DNA of 51,057 nt from Brevundimonas sp. (lineage in GTDB: Bacteria > Pseudomonadota > Alphaproteobacteria > Caulobacterales > Caulobacteraceae): NCBI RefSeq assembly GCF_013912065.1, contig NZ_JACESA010000018.1, forward strand, positions 1 through 51,057, written 5' to 3'. The translations under genes and the position numbers were made by a program. The notes under the pieces were generated by a model. It saw nothing but the letters and a program-made list of their open reading frames with translations, did not search any database and was not told where the DNA came from. This document shows, piece by piece, positions 16,857 to 25,359 of this stretch. The first letter of the stretch is position 1; each line of letters starts with the position of its first letter.

Positions 16857-17729
16857 ATGACCCAGATCGCCGTCCTGACCCCCGATCCCGACGACCACAC
16901 CTATGTCGGCCGCTGGCCCAGCGTGCTGGACCGGCTGAAGGCGACGCTGGAAGGAACGGGCGCGACGGTCGTCGCCACGCCCTGGACCGACCATGTCGAG
17001 GAGGCCTCGGGTCTGGCGGCCCATGACCTGATCCTGCCGGTCATCGCCTGGGGCTATCACCGGGATCACGGCCGCTGGCTGAAGGCCTGCGCGGCCTGGA
17101 CCGAGGCAGGGCTGCCGGTCGCCAATCCGGCCGAGGTGTTGCGCTGGAACTCGGACAAGACCTATCTGGCGCGCCTCGCCGACAAGGGCGTGCCGATCCC
17201 GCCGACGCGCTGGAGCGAGCGGGTCGATCAGGATCAGGTCGAGGCCGCCTTCGCCGAGACCGGGGTCTCGACCCTGATCGTCAAGCCGACGGTGTCAGCC
17301 GGCGCATTCCGCACCCTGCGCCTGTCGCGCGGCGACGTCCTGAGCGATGCGCCCGAAGGCCCAGCGATGATCCAGCCCTATCTGAAGTCGATAGAGACCG
17401 AGGGCGAGACCTCGCTGCTCTTCTTCGGCGGACGGTTCAGCCATGCGGTGAACAAACGCCCCGTGCCCGGCGACTTCCGCATCCAGATCCAGTTCGGCGG
17501 CCTCTATACAACAGTGACGCCGGACGCCCATGCCATGGCCCTGGCCGAACAGGTGCTGGCGGCCGTCGACGAGCCCCTCCTTTACGCCCGCATCGACCTG
17601 GCCCGCGACGACGCCGGCGCCTGGGTGCTGATGGAGGCCGAACTGATCGAGCCTGACTTCTATCTGGACCACGACCCGGCCAACGGCGCCGGTTTCGCCC
17701 GCGCCGTGCAGGATCGGTTAGCCGTCTAG
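16857..17729 (+). CDS. ATP-grasp / RimK-like ligase family protein
   Basis: 290 aa with the layout of glutathione-synthetase-like ATP-grasp enzymes: an N-terminal pre-ATP fold ([13 protein letters not shown]), [20 protein letters not shown], the Lys-bearing [12 protein letters not shown] strand, [20 protein letters not shown], and metal-ligand segment [14 protein letters not shown]. It would join a carboxylate to an amine or thiol with ATP. The product is unknown. ATG 16857 begins the conserved fold. The 3' end overlaps the end of the chemoreceptor gene by four bases. Confidence 0.85.
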   Translation: MTQIAVLTPDPDDHTYVGRWPSVLDRLKATLEGTGATVVATPWTDHVEEASGLAAHDLILPVIAWGYHRDHGRWLKACAAWTEAGLPVANPAEVLRWNSDKTYLARLADKGVPIPPTRWSERVDQDQVEAAFAETGVSTLIVKPTVSAGAFRTLRLSRGDVLSDAPEGPAMIQPYLKSIETEGETSLLFFGGRFSHAVNKRPVPGDFRIQIQFGGLYTTVTPDAHAMALAEQVLAAVDEPLLYARIDLARDDAGAWVLMEAELIEPDFYLDHDPANGAGFARAVQDRLAV

Positions 17730-19213
17730 AAGCTCTCCCAGTCCCCACCGCCGCCGCCCGAGGCGACCAGACGCGGCCGGGCGGGCGTGGTCTGGGCGGC
17801 GAAGGCCTGGATCCGCGCCTGGGCCTGGCGGATCGGGGCCGGCGCCTGGTCAGATCCCTCTTCGCTGACCTGGAAACGTCCAACCAACTGGGCCAATTCA
17901 GTCGCCTCGCGGTTCAGGCTCAGGCTCGCGGCGGTCGATTCCTCGACCATCGCAGCATTTTGTTGTGTGACCTGGTCCATCTCGTTGACGGCCGTATTGA
18001 CCTCGGCCAAGGCGAGGGCCTGCTCCTGGGTCGAGGCGCGGATTTCGCCCATCAGATGGGTGATCTCATTGATGCGCACGGCGATGCCCGACAGAGCGTC
18101 ACCCGATTCCCGCACCAGCACGACACCGCTCTTGACCTGATTGCTGCTGGTCGAGATCAGGGTCTTGATCTCGCGCGCCGAGTCCGCCGAGCGCTGGGCC
18201 AAGGCGCGCACTTCGGACGCCACCACGGCGAAACCGCGACCGGCCTCGCCCGCCCGCGCCGCCTCGACCCCGGCGTTCAGGGCCAGCAGATTGGTCTGGA
18301 AGGCGATCTCGTCGATCACGCCGATGATGTCGCCGATCTGTTTCGAGGACGTCTCGATCTCGCCCATGGCGGAAATGGCGCGTTGAACGACGCCCCCGCC
18401 GGTTTCGGCCTGGGTCCGGGTCTGGCTTACGACCGTATCGGCGGACTGGGCGTTCTCGGCCGCCTTGCGGACGGTGGCGGTGATCTGATCCAGGGCGGCG
18501 GCGGTTTCCTCCAGTCCGGCGGCCTGACGTTCGGTGCGGCGCGACAGGTCCTCGGCCGCGCTGCTGATCTCGTTCGCGCCCGACAGCATCGAACCGGCAT
18601 TGTTGCGAATGACCCCCACCGCGTGATCCAGCGACGTCATCGCCCGGTTGAAGTCCTCTCGCAGGATCGCATAGTCACCCGGGAAGGCCTCTTTGATACG
18701 GTAGGACAGGTCGCCCGCCGCCAGAGCCGACAGCCCCCGTCCCGTGGCCTGGACCACCGACGACTGAGTCTCGGCCGCAATGCGATCGGCCTCGGCGCGC
18801 CGTTCGCGCTCCACCTCCACCGCCGTCACGTCGGTGGCGAACTTGACCACCTTATAGGGTTTGCCGTCGGCGCCGAAGATCGGGTTGTAGCTGGCCTCGA
18901 TCACCGCTCGGGCGCCGCCCTTGCCGTAACGCTCGAACTTGTCGGTGATGAATTCGCCCCCGTTCAAGCGCCGCCAGAACTCCAGATACGCGGGAGCTTC
19001 ACTCGCAGAGGGGTCAATGAACATCCGGTGATGGCGTCCCTGGACCTCGTCCAGGCTGTAGCCCATCACGGCCAGGAAATTTTCGTTGGCCGTAATGATC
19101 GTGCCATCCAGCTCAAACTCGATCACTGCCTGGGCGCGCTTAATGGCGGCTACGACCTCGCGGAGCTCCTGCAACTCTTCGATATTACGACGGCTCTGGC
19201 GGTTGCTGAACAA
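17726..19213 (-). CDS. Soluble PAS-HAMP methyl-accepting chemotaxis protein
   Basis: 495 aa with no membrane segment. A PAS domain (about residues 25-135: [22 protein letters not shown]...) is followed by a HAMP-like segment (about 155-210: [22 protein letters not shown]) and the signalling domain (about 215-440) with the hairpin tip [21 protein letters not shown]. The last five residues are DWESF after a Gly-rich linker, resembling the CheR-docking pentapeptide NWETF. It would signal to CheA from the cytoplasm, perhaps sensing redox or a small ligand through PAS. It is divergent from an OhrR-type regulator. Confidence 0.93.
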   Translation of the reverse strand: MFSNRQSRRNIEELQELREVVAAIKRAQAVIEFELDGTIITANENFLAVMGYSLDEVQGRHHRMFIDPSASEAPAYLEFWRRLNGGEFITDKFERYGKGGARAVIEASYNPIFGADGKPYKVVKFATDVTAVEVERERRAEADRIAAETQSSVVQATGRGLSALAAGDLSYRIKEAFPGDYAILREDFNRAMTSLDHAVGVIRNNAGSMLSGANEISSAAEDLSRRTERQAAGLEETAAALDQITATVRKAAENAQSADTVVSQTRTQAETGGGVVQRAISAMGEIETSSKQIGDIIGVIDEIAFQTNLLALNAGVEAARAGEAGRGFAVVASEVRALAQRSADSAREIKTLISTSSNQVKSGVVLVRESGDALSGIAVRINEITHLMGEIRASTQEQALALAEVNTAVNEMDQVTQQNAAMVEESTAASLSLNREATELAQLVGRFQVSEEGSDQAPAPIRQAQARIQAFAAQTTPARPRLVASGGGGGDWESF

Positions 19214-19261
19214 TTTGTCTGCTCCTTCTGAACAGTTGCAAACTGAAGCAATCTTGCTAAC

Positions 19262-19278
19262 AAATGATTATATCATTT
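19262..19278. promoter_or_regulatory. 17-base AT-rich palindrome, candidate OhrR/MarR operator
   Basis: AAATGAT-TAT-ATCATTT, perfect 7-base arms, in an AT-rich island of an otherwise GC-rich window. It lies 48 bases before the chemoreceptor start (-) and 76 bases before the OhrR-type start (+), at a spot where it could overlap both promoters. MarR/OhrR dimers bind palindromes of this size. Binding is inferred. Confidence 0.6.
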
Positions 19279-19354
19279 CTGATATTCTTTTCCCATGCAG
19301 ATACTCGAACGCCTTCTGGCTTTTCCGCCCGTTCGTCATAATCTACTGGGGGTC

Positions 19355-19831
19355 ATGGATACAGCACCGACAGTTCACGGACGGGTCCCCGATCTGGAGA
19401 TCGACTCGCAGTTGTGCCTGGCGCTTCAGACGACCAGCAGCCTGGTGACGCGAATTTACCGTCGCCTACTGGACCCGCTGAATCTGACCCACCCCCAGTA
19501 TCTGATCCTGCTCGCCCTGTGGGAAACCGACCGCCCCCTGACCATGGGCGAGCTTGGTCGCCGCACTCACATGGATCCCGGCGCCCTGAACCCCCAGGTC
19601 AAGAAGATGGAACCCGCCGGCCTTTTGGAACGCCGAAGGGACGAGACGGACGAGCGCAAGGTCTGGATTCAGCCCACCCCTAAAGCCTGGACTCTGCGTG
19701 AAGAGGTTCTGGACGTCCGCCGCGAGGTCGTAAAACGCCTGCCTCTGTCCGAACAGCAGATCGTCAATCTGCGCGATCTTCTTCACAAGATGATCGAAGA
19801 TATGGACTCGGACGACGTCCGCCTCGCCTAG
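19355..19831 (+). CDS. ohrR: OhrR-type (MarR family) peroxide-sensing repressor
   Basis: 158-aa winged-helix regulator. The segment DSQLCLALQTTSSLVTRIYR with Cys21 aligns by eye with the organic-hydroperoxide-sensing Cys15 region of Bacillus OhrR, followed by LLDPLNLTHPQYLILLALWE. It is the only Cys, so this is the 1-Cys type. Tyr35 matches OhrR Tyr29, but the Tyr40 equivalent is His46 and Tyr19 is Gln25. The winged helix shows MDPGALNPQVKKME and RDETDERKVWIQ. ATG 19355 follows GGGGGT; 19295 is an alternative. No ohr peroxidase gene is adjacent; the divergent neighbour is a chemoreceptor. Confidence 0.85.
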   Translation: MDTAPTVHGRVPDLEIDSQLCLALQTTSSLVTRIYRRLLDPLNLTHPQYLILLALWETDRPLTMGELGRRTHMDPGALNPQVKKMEPAGLLERRRDETDERKVWIQPTPKAWTLREEVLDVRREVVKRLPLSEQQIVNLRDLLHKMIEDMDSDDVRLA

Positions 19832-20574
19832 CCCGCCTCGCCCAAGGCCATCAGCCCCGCCCGCGACGGACACAGGTCGGCGATGACGCAGGACCGGCAT
19901 TTGGGCTTGCGCGCCGTGCAGGTGTAGCGGCCGTGCAGGATCAGCCAGTGGTGCGCCTTGGGCAGCCAGTCCTCGGGCACGACCTTGAACAGCTGGGCCT
20001 CGACCTTGTCGGGCGTGGCGGCGTTGGCCAGACCCAGCCGGTGGGAGACGCGGAAGACATGGGTGTCGACGGCGATGGCCGCCTCGATCCCCAGTTCGTT
20101 CAGCACCACGGAGGCGGTCTTGCGCCCCACGCCGGGCAGGGCCTGCAGGTCCGTCCGGTTCAGCGGAACCTCGCCCCCGTGCCGCTCCAGCACGATCCGG
20201 CTTAGAGCGATGACGTTGCGGGCCTTGCCGCGATAGAGGCCGATGGAGGCGATATAGGGGACCAGCCCCTCCTCCCCCAGGGCCAGCATCTTCTGCGGCG
20301 TGTCGGCGACCTGGAACAGCCGGTCGGTCGCCTTGTTGACCGAGACGTCCGTGGCCTGGGCCGACAGAGCCACGGCGACGACCAGGGTGAAGGGGTTGGA
20401 GAAGTTCAGCTCGGTCTTCGGGTCGGGCATGACCCCCGCCAGACGTTCGAAGATCGCCTCGACCCGATCTTCGTCCGGCGGCCAGGCCAGGACGGGAATG
20501 GCCGCGCCGGTCATGATCGACGGGCGTTTGACGGTCTGTTTCACCGGAGGTTTTCGGGCCTTGGGCGGCTTCAT
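19828..20574 (-). CDS. nth: Endonuclease III (DNA glycosylase/AP lyase)
   Basis: Base-excision repair of oxidised pyrimidines. Of 248 aa, the helix-hairpin-helix LPGVGRKTASVVLNE contains the catalytic Lys; the catalytic Asp is in VDTHVFRVSHRLG; and the C-terminal 4Fe-4S cluster is bound by C-x6-C-x2-C-x5-C (CTARKPKCRSCVIADLC). The N-terminus carries a basic extension (about 30 residues, KARKPPVKQTVKRPS) longer than in E. coli. The ATG overlaps the stop of the amine oxidase gene by four bases. Confidence 0.96.
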   Translation of the reverse strand: MKPPKARKPPVKQTVKRPSIMTGAAIPVLAWPPDEDRVEAIFERLAGVMPDPKTELNFSNPFTLVVAVALSAQATDVSVNKATDRLFQVADTPQKMLALGEEGLVPYIASIGLYRGKARNVIALSRIVLERHGGEVPLNRTDLQALPGVGRKTASVVLNELGIEAAIAVDTHVFRVSHRLGLANAATPDKVEAQLFKVVPEDWLPKAHHWLILHGRYTCTARKPKCRSCVIADLCPSRAGLMALGEAG

Positions 20575-21887
20575 GCCTCGCTGTCGCCGTCGTCGCGGCG
20601 CGGGTCAAGACCCAGGCTTTCAAGGACCGCGTCCGCCGCCCGCTCGCCCTCCATCCACGCCCCGTGGGCCGTGCCGTAATAGACAGGGGCGGTGGCCTCG
20701 CCCGCCAGGAAGATCCGGTCCTCGACGGCGCCGCGTAGTTTGGCCCGGTCGCCGGCATGGCCCGGCAGGGCGTGGGAATAGGCTCCGCGCGACCAGGGAT
20801 CGACGCCCCAGCCGCTGACCGCCACGGCCTCCAGCCGTCGGCGCATGTCCGACCCCAGGGCCGCGACCAGTTCGGAGACGGCGAAATCGACCACGGCCGC
20901 CGGTCCCTGCGCCTCCAGCCCCCAGGCCAGGTCGGCGCCGAAATAGGCTTCGATCATCGGCCGCCCGAACGGCCGCAGATGATAGCCGCCGGTCTGGGCC
21001 GTATCGCCCCTAACCCACAGCTGGGTGTCGGGCTGGAAGTCGCCCGCGCCCCGCACGGTCATATGCACCTTGGACGCCAGGCCCAGGGGCACGCCGGCGG
21101 TCGCCTCCAGCAGGGTCGGAACCGGCGGATCGATGCGGACGGCCTCGGTCGCGATCAGGCTGTTGGGGACGGTCAGGATCACCGCCCGAGCCGTCAGCTC
21201 GCCCCGACTGGTCTCAAGCCGCAGCAAAGGGCCGGACCGATCGATCCGCCGCACCGCGCAGTCCAGCACGACCCGTCCCGACACAGCCTCCCCCAGCCGG
21301 GCGATCAACCGGCCATAGCCTTCGCGCACCCGCCAGTTCACCCCGGTGTCGCCATAGGCGTCGTAGTCCAGGCTAGAGACCTCGGCGAAACGGGCGCCGT
21401 TCATGGCGCCCGAGATGGCGTCGATACGAGCGTTCCAGCGGCCGTCGGGATCGAAGAAGTCAGAGGCGGGCCGGTCCTCGCCCAGGCCAGCCCGGAAAAG
21501 GGCCGCCGCCTCCGACACCCGCTGGTCGAACGCGTCGAAGGCCTGGCGAAAGTCCGCCTGGTCGGCGGGCGTCATCTCGTGATCGAAGGCCTGGGTCCGC
21601 CACGGCGGCGGGGTCTGGTCCAGCGTCAGCCCCTCGGCCTCGACCCGACCGGCCAGGACATTATCGTCGGCCGAATGCAGCCAGCCGCAACCCATGTCGA
21701 GGCCCTCGCCCTCGACCCTCTGGGTCCAGGCCCGTCCGCCCAGGCGATTGCGGGCCTCGAGAACCAGAAGGGACAGGCCGGGGCGGATCAGCCGCTGCGC
21801 GGCGGCGATCCCGGCGGCCCCGGCGCCGATCACGACTACACCGACCTGAGAGGGCAGCGGGTTCGAGGCAGGGAGGCGGTCGATCAT
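20571..21887 (-). CDS. FAD-dependent amine oxidase (flavin monoamine oxidase family)
   Basis: 438 aa. The N-terminal FAD motif is VVVIGAGAAGIAAAQRL with LEARNRLGGRAWT, and the C-terminal FAD-binding segment is IFLAGEATAPVYYGTAHGAWMEG. The whole resembles polyamine/monoamine oxidases, which oxidise an amine to an imine with release of peroxide. The substrate is not determinable. ATG 21887 (MIDRLPASNPLPS) puts the FAD motif at the usual place; upstream in-frame starts to 21965 are possible. It is coupled to nth by ATGA, an unusual partnership. Confidence 0.88.
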   Translation of the reverse strand: MIDRLPASNPLPSQVGVVVIGAGAAGIAAAQRLIRPGLSLLVLEARNRLGGRAWTQRVEGEGLDMGCGWLHSADDNVLAGRVEAEGLTLDQTPPPWRTQAFDHEMTPADQADFRQAFDAFDQRVSEAAALFRAGLGEDRPASDFFDPDGRWNARIDAISGAMNGARFAEVSSLDYDAYGDTGVNWRVREGYGRLIARLGEAVSGRVVLDCAVRRIDRSGPLLRLETSRGELTARAVILTVPNSLIATEAVRIDPPVPTLLEATAGVPLGLASKVHMTVRGAGDFQPDTQLWVRGDTAQTGGYHLRPFGRPMIEAYFGADLAWGLEAQGPAAVVDFAVSELVAALGSDMRRRLEAVAVSGWGVDPWSRGAYSHALPGHAGDRAKLRGAVEDRIFLAGEATAPVYYGTAHGAWMEGERAADAVLESLGLDPRRDDGDSEA

Positions 21888-21948
21888 GCGCGGGGAAATA
21901 CACGAAAACGGGTCGTGATCGGGATTCTTGCGAGCGGGCATTGATTTT

Positions 21949-21964
21949 TGGACGATGACGTCCA
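21949..21964. promoter_or_regulatory. Inverted repeat upstream of emrAB, candidate TetR operator
   Basis: TGGACG-ATGA-CGTCCA, 6-base perfect arms, lies 36 bases before the emrA start and 61 bases before the divergent amine oxidase start. The efflux operon ends in a TetR-family gene, and such repressors usually bind a palindrome of this size at their own promoter. Operator function is inferred. Confidence 0.45.
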
Positions 21965-22000
21965 TTTTAGCCCCGCTTCAAAACGTCGCACCTTCCCCGG

Positions 22001-23110
22001 ATGTTCCCTATGTCGCCTGAACTGAAGAAACGTCTGCCGCTGATCATCGCGGTCATCGTCGGCCTGATGCTCATCGCCGGCGGGGTCGTCTGGTGGATCA
22101 ACGGCCAACGGTGGGAGACCACCGACAACGCCTTCGTCCAGGCCGACACCACCCTGGTCAGCCCCCAGCTGTCGGGCCGGGTGACCGAGGTTCTGGTCGG
22201 CGACAACCAGCGGGTCGAGGCCGGTCAGGTCCTGGTCAAGCTGGACGATTCCGATCAGAGGGCCGAACTGGCCCGCGCCGAGGCCAATCTCCAGGCCGCG
22301 CTCGCCGCCGTCGGCAATGTCGACGCCCAGGCCGAGCAGGAGCGCGCCAACATCGCCGCCCGCGCCGCCGCCGTGACCCAGGCCCACGCCCAGGCCGGCC
22401 TGGCCCGGGCCGAGGTCGATCGTTACGGCAAGCTGGCCGAACAGGGCTGGGTGTCGCAGCAGCGTATCCAGACCGAGCGCGCCTCGGCCGCCACCGCCGA
22501 CGCCAGCGTCCAGCAGGCCCAGGCCGCCCTGGTCGCCGAACAGCGCACCGCCGGGGTTCTGGGCTCGACCCGCGAACAGAGCGTCGCCGCCGTCGAACAG
22601 GCCCGCGCCGTCGTCGACACCGCCCGCATCGCGCTGGAGCGCACCGTCATCCGCGCGCCCGTCGCCGGCGTGGTCGGCGCGCGCAGCGTCCGGGCGGGCC
22701 AGTACGTCAACGCCGGGACCCAGCTGCTGTCGATCGTGCCGCTGACCCAGACCTATGTGGTCGCCAACTTCAAGGAGACCCAGTTGGACCGGATGCGCCT
22801 GGGCCAGACGGTCGAAATTTCGGCCGACGCCTTCCCCGGCCGCAAGATCGAGGGCCGCATCGACAGTTTCGCCCCCGCCACCGGCTCCGAGTTCGCCCTT
22901 ATTCCGGTCGAGAACGCGACCGGCAACTTCACCAAGATCACCCAGCGGGTGCCGGTGCGGATCGTGGTCAGCGGCGCCGACCGGGGCCTGGCCCTGCGGC
23001 CCGGCCTGTCCGTCGACGTCAAGGTCGATCTGAAGAGCGAGGGTGGCCAGAGCTTCGCCGAGGCAGCCGTGGGCGCCCAGATGGCCTCCAACGAGGCGAC
23101 CCGCCCGTGA
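22001..23110 (+). CDS. emrA: EmrA/HlyD-family efflux periplasmic adaptor
   Basis: 369-aa membrane-fusion protein linking an inner-membrane pump with the outer membrane. It has one N-terminal membrane anchor (about 10-31), the biotinyl-lipoyl half motifs (TTLVSPQLSGRVTEVLVGDNQRVEAGQVLVKLD), an Ala/Gln-rich coiled-coil hairpin (about 90-210), and the barrel RAPVAGVVGARSVRAGQYVN. Start ATG 22001, with 22010 also possible. It overlaps emrB by four bases (GTGA), forming a three-gene efflux operon. Confidence 0.92.
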   Translation: MFPMSPELKKRLPLIIAVIVGLMLIAGGVVWWINGQRWETTDNAFVQADTTLVSPQLSGRVTEVLVGDNQRVEAGQVLVKLDDSDQRAELARAEANLQAALAAVGNVDAQAEQERANIAARAAAVTQAHAQAGLARAEVDRYGKLAEQGWVSQQRIQTERASAATADASVQQAQAALVAEQRTAGVLGSTREQSVAAVEQARAVVDTARIALERTVIRAPVAGVVGARSVRAGQYVNAGTQLLSIVPLTQTYVVANFKETQLDRMRLGQTVEISADAFPGRKIEGRIDSFAPATGSEFALIPVENATGNFTKITQRVPVRIVVSGADRGLALRPGLSVDVKVDLKSEGGQSFAEAAVGAQMASNEATRP

Positions 23111-24720
23111 CCGCCGCCGACCCCGCCGCGAACGGCGCCGGGGTCCCTTCGGCCTCGAAGGGGCCCGTCGCCGGCCATCCCGAAATCAACTGGACCATGC
23201 TGCTGCTCGGCTTTTCCGGGATGGTGGTGGGTCAGTTCATGGCCATTCTGGACATCCAGATCGTCGCCGCCTCACTGCCCCAGATCCAGGCCGGCGTCGG
23301 CGCCTCGGCCGACGAGATCAGCTGGATTCAGACCGCCTATCTGATCCCCGAGGTGGTGATGATCCCCCTGTCCGGCTTCCTGTCGCGGCTATGGGGCACC
23401 CAGCGGCTGTTCCTGGCCTCGTGCGCCGGCTTCGTGCTGATGAGCATCGCCACCGGCCTGTCGACCTCCATCGACATGATGATCCTGTTCCGGGCCATCC
23501 AGGGCTTCGTCGGCGGGGCCATGATCCCGACCGTCTTCGCCGTCGCCTTCACCGCCTTTCCGCCGGACAAGCGGGTCACGGCCAGCGTGGTCATGGGGCT
23601 GATCGTCACCCTGGCCCCGACCGTCGGTCCGACCCTGGGCGGGCACCTGACCGAATGGCTGAGCTGGCGCTGGCTGTTCTTCATCAATGTCGCGCCGGGC
23701 CTGCTGGTCCTGTTCCTGGTCGGCCGGTTCGGCAATTTCGACAAGGGCGACCCCTCGCTGGCCAAGGGGTTCGACTGGTGGGGTCTGGGCCTGATGGCCG
23801 CCTTCCTGATGAGCATGCAGTTCGTGCTGGAAGAGGGCGCCAAGAACGATTGGTTCGACGACACCGCCATTCTGCTGCTGACGGTGGTCGCCGCCGTGGC
23901 CGCGCCGATGTTCGTCTGGCGGTCGCTGACCTATCGCCAGCCGATCGTCGAACTGCGCGCCTTCGGCAACCGCAACTTCCTGGTCGGCTTCATCATGACC
24001 TTCACGGTGGGTTTCGCCCTGTTCGGCGGCACCTTCCTGCTGCCGCTGTTCCTGGGTCGGGTGCGTGAATATTCGTCGGCCGAGGTAGGCACGACCATGG
24101 TGGTCTCGGGTCTGGCCATGTTCGCCACCGGGCCGTTCGCCGGACGTCTGGTGCGCAAGCTCGATGCGCGGGTGCTGATGTTCGGCGGCTTCATGCTGTG
24201 CGCCTGGGGCATGTGGGAGGCGCGGATCGTCACCGACGACTGGGGCTTCTGGCAGTTCGCGTCGGTCCAGGCCTTCCGGGGCGTCGGCGTCATGCTGGCG
24301 ATGATCGCCTCGCAGCAGGTGACCATGGCCACCCTGCCGCCCCATATGGTCAAGAACGCCTCGGGCCTGGTGAACCTGTCGCGAAACGTCGGCGGCGCCT
24401 TCGGCCTGGCCATACTGAACACCGGCCTGACCACCAACACCGCCATCCACATGGGCGAACTGACCAGCGGCATAACCCAGGGCGATCAGGCCATGCGCCA
24501 GATGATGGCCGGCATGGCCCAGAGATTCGCCGGCACGATCGACCCCGCCGCCTCGGCGATGAAGGCCATCTACGGCATGCTGCAGAAACAGGCGACCACC
24601 ATGGCCTTCGGTGACGCCTTCGCCCTGCTGGGCATCATGTGCGCCTGCGCCGCCTTCGTCACCCTGCTGGCCGAGCCGGTCAAGATCCCGGCCGGCGCCC
24701 CGCCGTCGGACGCCCACTGA
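23107..24720 (+). CDS. emrB: DHA2-family MFS multidrug exporter (EmrB/QacA type)
   Basis: 537-aa inner-membrane proton antiporter with about 14 helices. The first helix carries the family motif MAILDIQIVAASLPQIQ, and the loop GFLSRLWGTQRLFLAS is the motif A region. The NGFVGGAM-like segment here reads IQGFVGGAMIPTVFAVAF. Substrates are unknown; EmrAB relatives export hydrophobic toxins. GTG 23107 overlaps the emrA stop as GTGA. It is followed directly by the tetR gene with one base of overlap. Confidence 0.93.
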   Translation: MTAADPAANGAGVPSASKGPVAGHPEINWTMLLLGFSGMVVGQFMAILDIQIVAASLPQIQAGVGASADEISWIQTAYLIPEVVMIPLSGFLSRLWGTQRLFLASCAGFVLMSIATGLSTSIDMMILFRAIQGFVGGAMIPTVFAVAFTAFPPDKRVTASVVMGLIVTLAPTVGPTLGGHLTEWLSWRWLFFINVAPGLLVLFLVGRFGNFDKGDPSLAKGFDWWGLGLMAAFLMSMQFVLEEGAKNDWFDDTAILLLTVVAAVAAPMFVWRSLTYRQPIVELRAFGNRNFLVGFIMTFTVGFALFGGTFLLPLFLGRVREYSSAEVGTTMVVSGLAMFATGPFAGRLVRKLDARVLMFGGFMLCAWGMWEARIVTDDWGFWQFASVQAFRGVGVMLAMIASQQVTMATLPPHMVKNASGLVNLSRNVGGAFGLAILNTGLTTNTAIHMGELTSGITQGDQAMRQMMAGMAQRFAGTIDPAASAMKAIYGMLQKQATTMAFGDAFALLGIMCACAAFVTLLAEPVKIPAGAPPSDAH

Positions 24721-25334
24721 TGGCGCGCCGTCGCGGACAGATCGACGAGAAGAAGAGCGAGGCCATCCTGGAGGCCGCCGCGACCCTGTTCGCCGACAAG
24801 GGGCTGGCGGTGTCGATGGAGGAGATCGCGCGCGTGGCGGGCGTGTCGAAACAGACCGTCTACAATCGCTTCGCCTCCAAACTGGCCATCGCCCAGGCCA
24901 TGGCCAACCAGAGGTCCGACGCCGTGGCGGCGCCGCTGAAGGAGGCCGGCGAACCGGCGGCGGTGCTGGAGGCGCTGGCCGCCAGCCTGCTGGATCGGGT
25001 CTGTCATCCGGACAAGGCCAGTTCGATGCGCGGGGTGACGCTGCTGTCGGCGGAGGCGCCCGATATCGCCATGGCGGTCTATGAGGCCGGGCCGCAGAGA
25101 AGCCTGGGCCTGCTGTCGGCCTGGCTGGCCGAACAGACGCGGGCCGGACGGCTGGACGTGCCCGACCCGGACGATGCGGCCGAGATGTTCTCGGGCCTGG
25201 TCCTGGGCCACGGCCATCTGCGCGCCATGCTGAACGTGCCGCAGATCGACGACGCCCAACGAACGCGACGGGCGCGAGAGGCCGCACGGGTCTTCGTCAC
25301 GGCCTATGCGCCCCGCGATCTTCGCGCTAGGTGA
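24720..25334 (+). CDS. TetR/AcrR-family transcriptional regulator
   Basis: 204 aa. The N-terminal helix-turn-helix is ILEAAATLFADKGLAVSMEE followed by ARVAGVSKQTVYNRFASK; the C-terminal ligand domain is Ala/Leu rich and unassigned. The ATG shares its first base with the emrB stop (TGATG). As last gene of the efflux operon it is the natural local repressor, probably binding the inverted repeat at 21949-21964 and released by a pump substrate. Confidence 0.9.
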   Translation: MARRRGQIDEKKSEAILEAAATLFADKGLAVSMEEIARVAGVSKQTVYNRFASKLAIAQAMANQRSDAVAAPLKEAGEPAAVLEALAASLLDRVCHPDKASSMRGVTLLSAEAPDIAMAVYEAGPQRSLGLLSAWLAEQTRAGRLDVPDPDDAAEMFSGLVLGHGHLRAMLNVPQIDDAQRTRRAREAARVFVTAYAPRDLRAR

Positions 25335-25359
25335 GACAGGTCGCGTACGGAGTTCGCCC

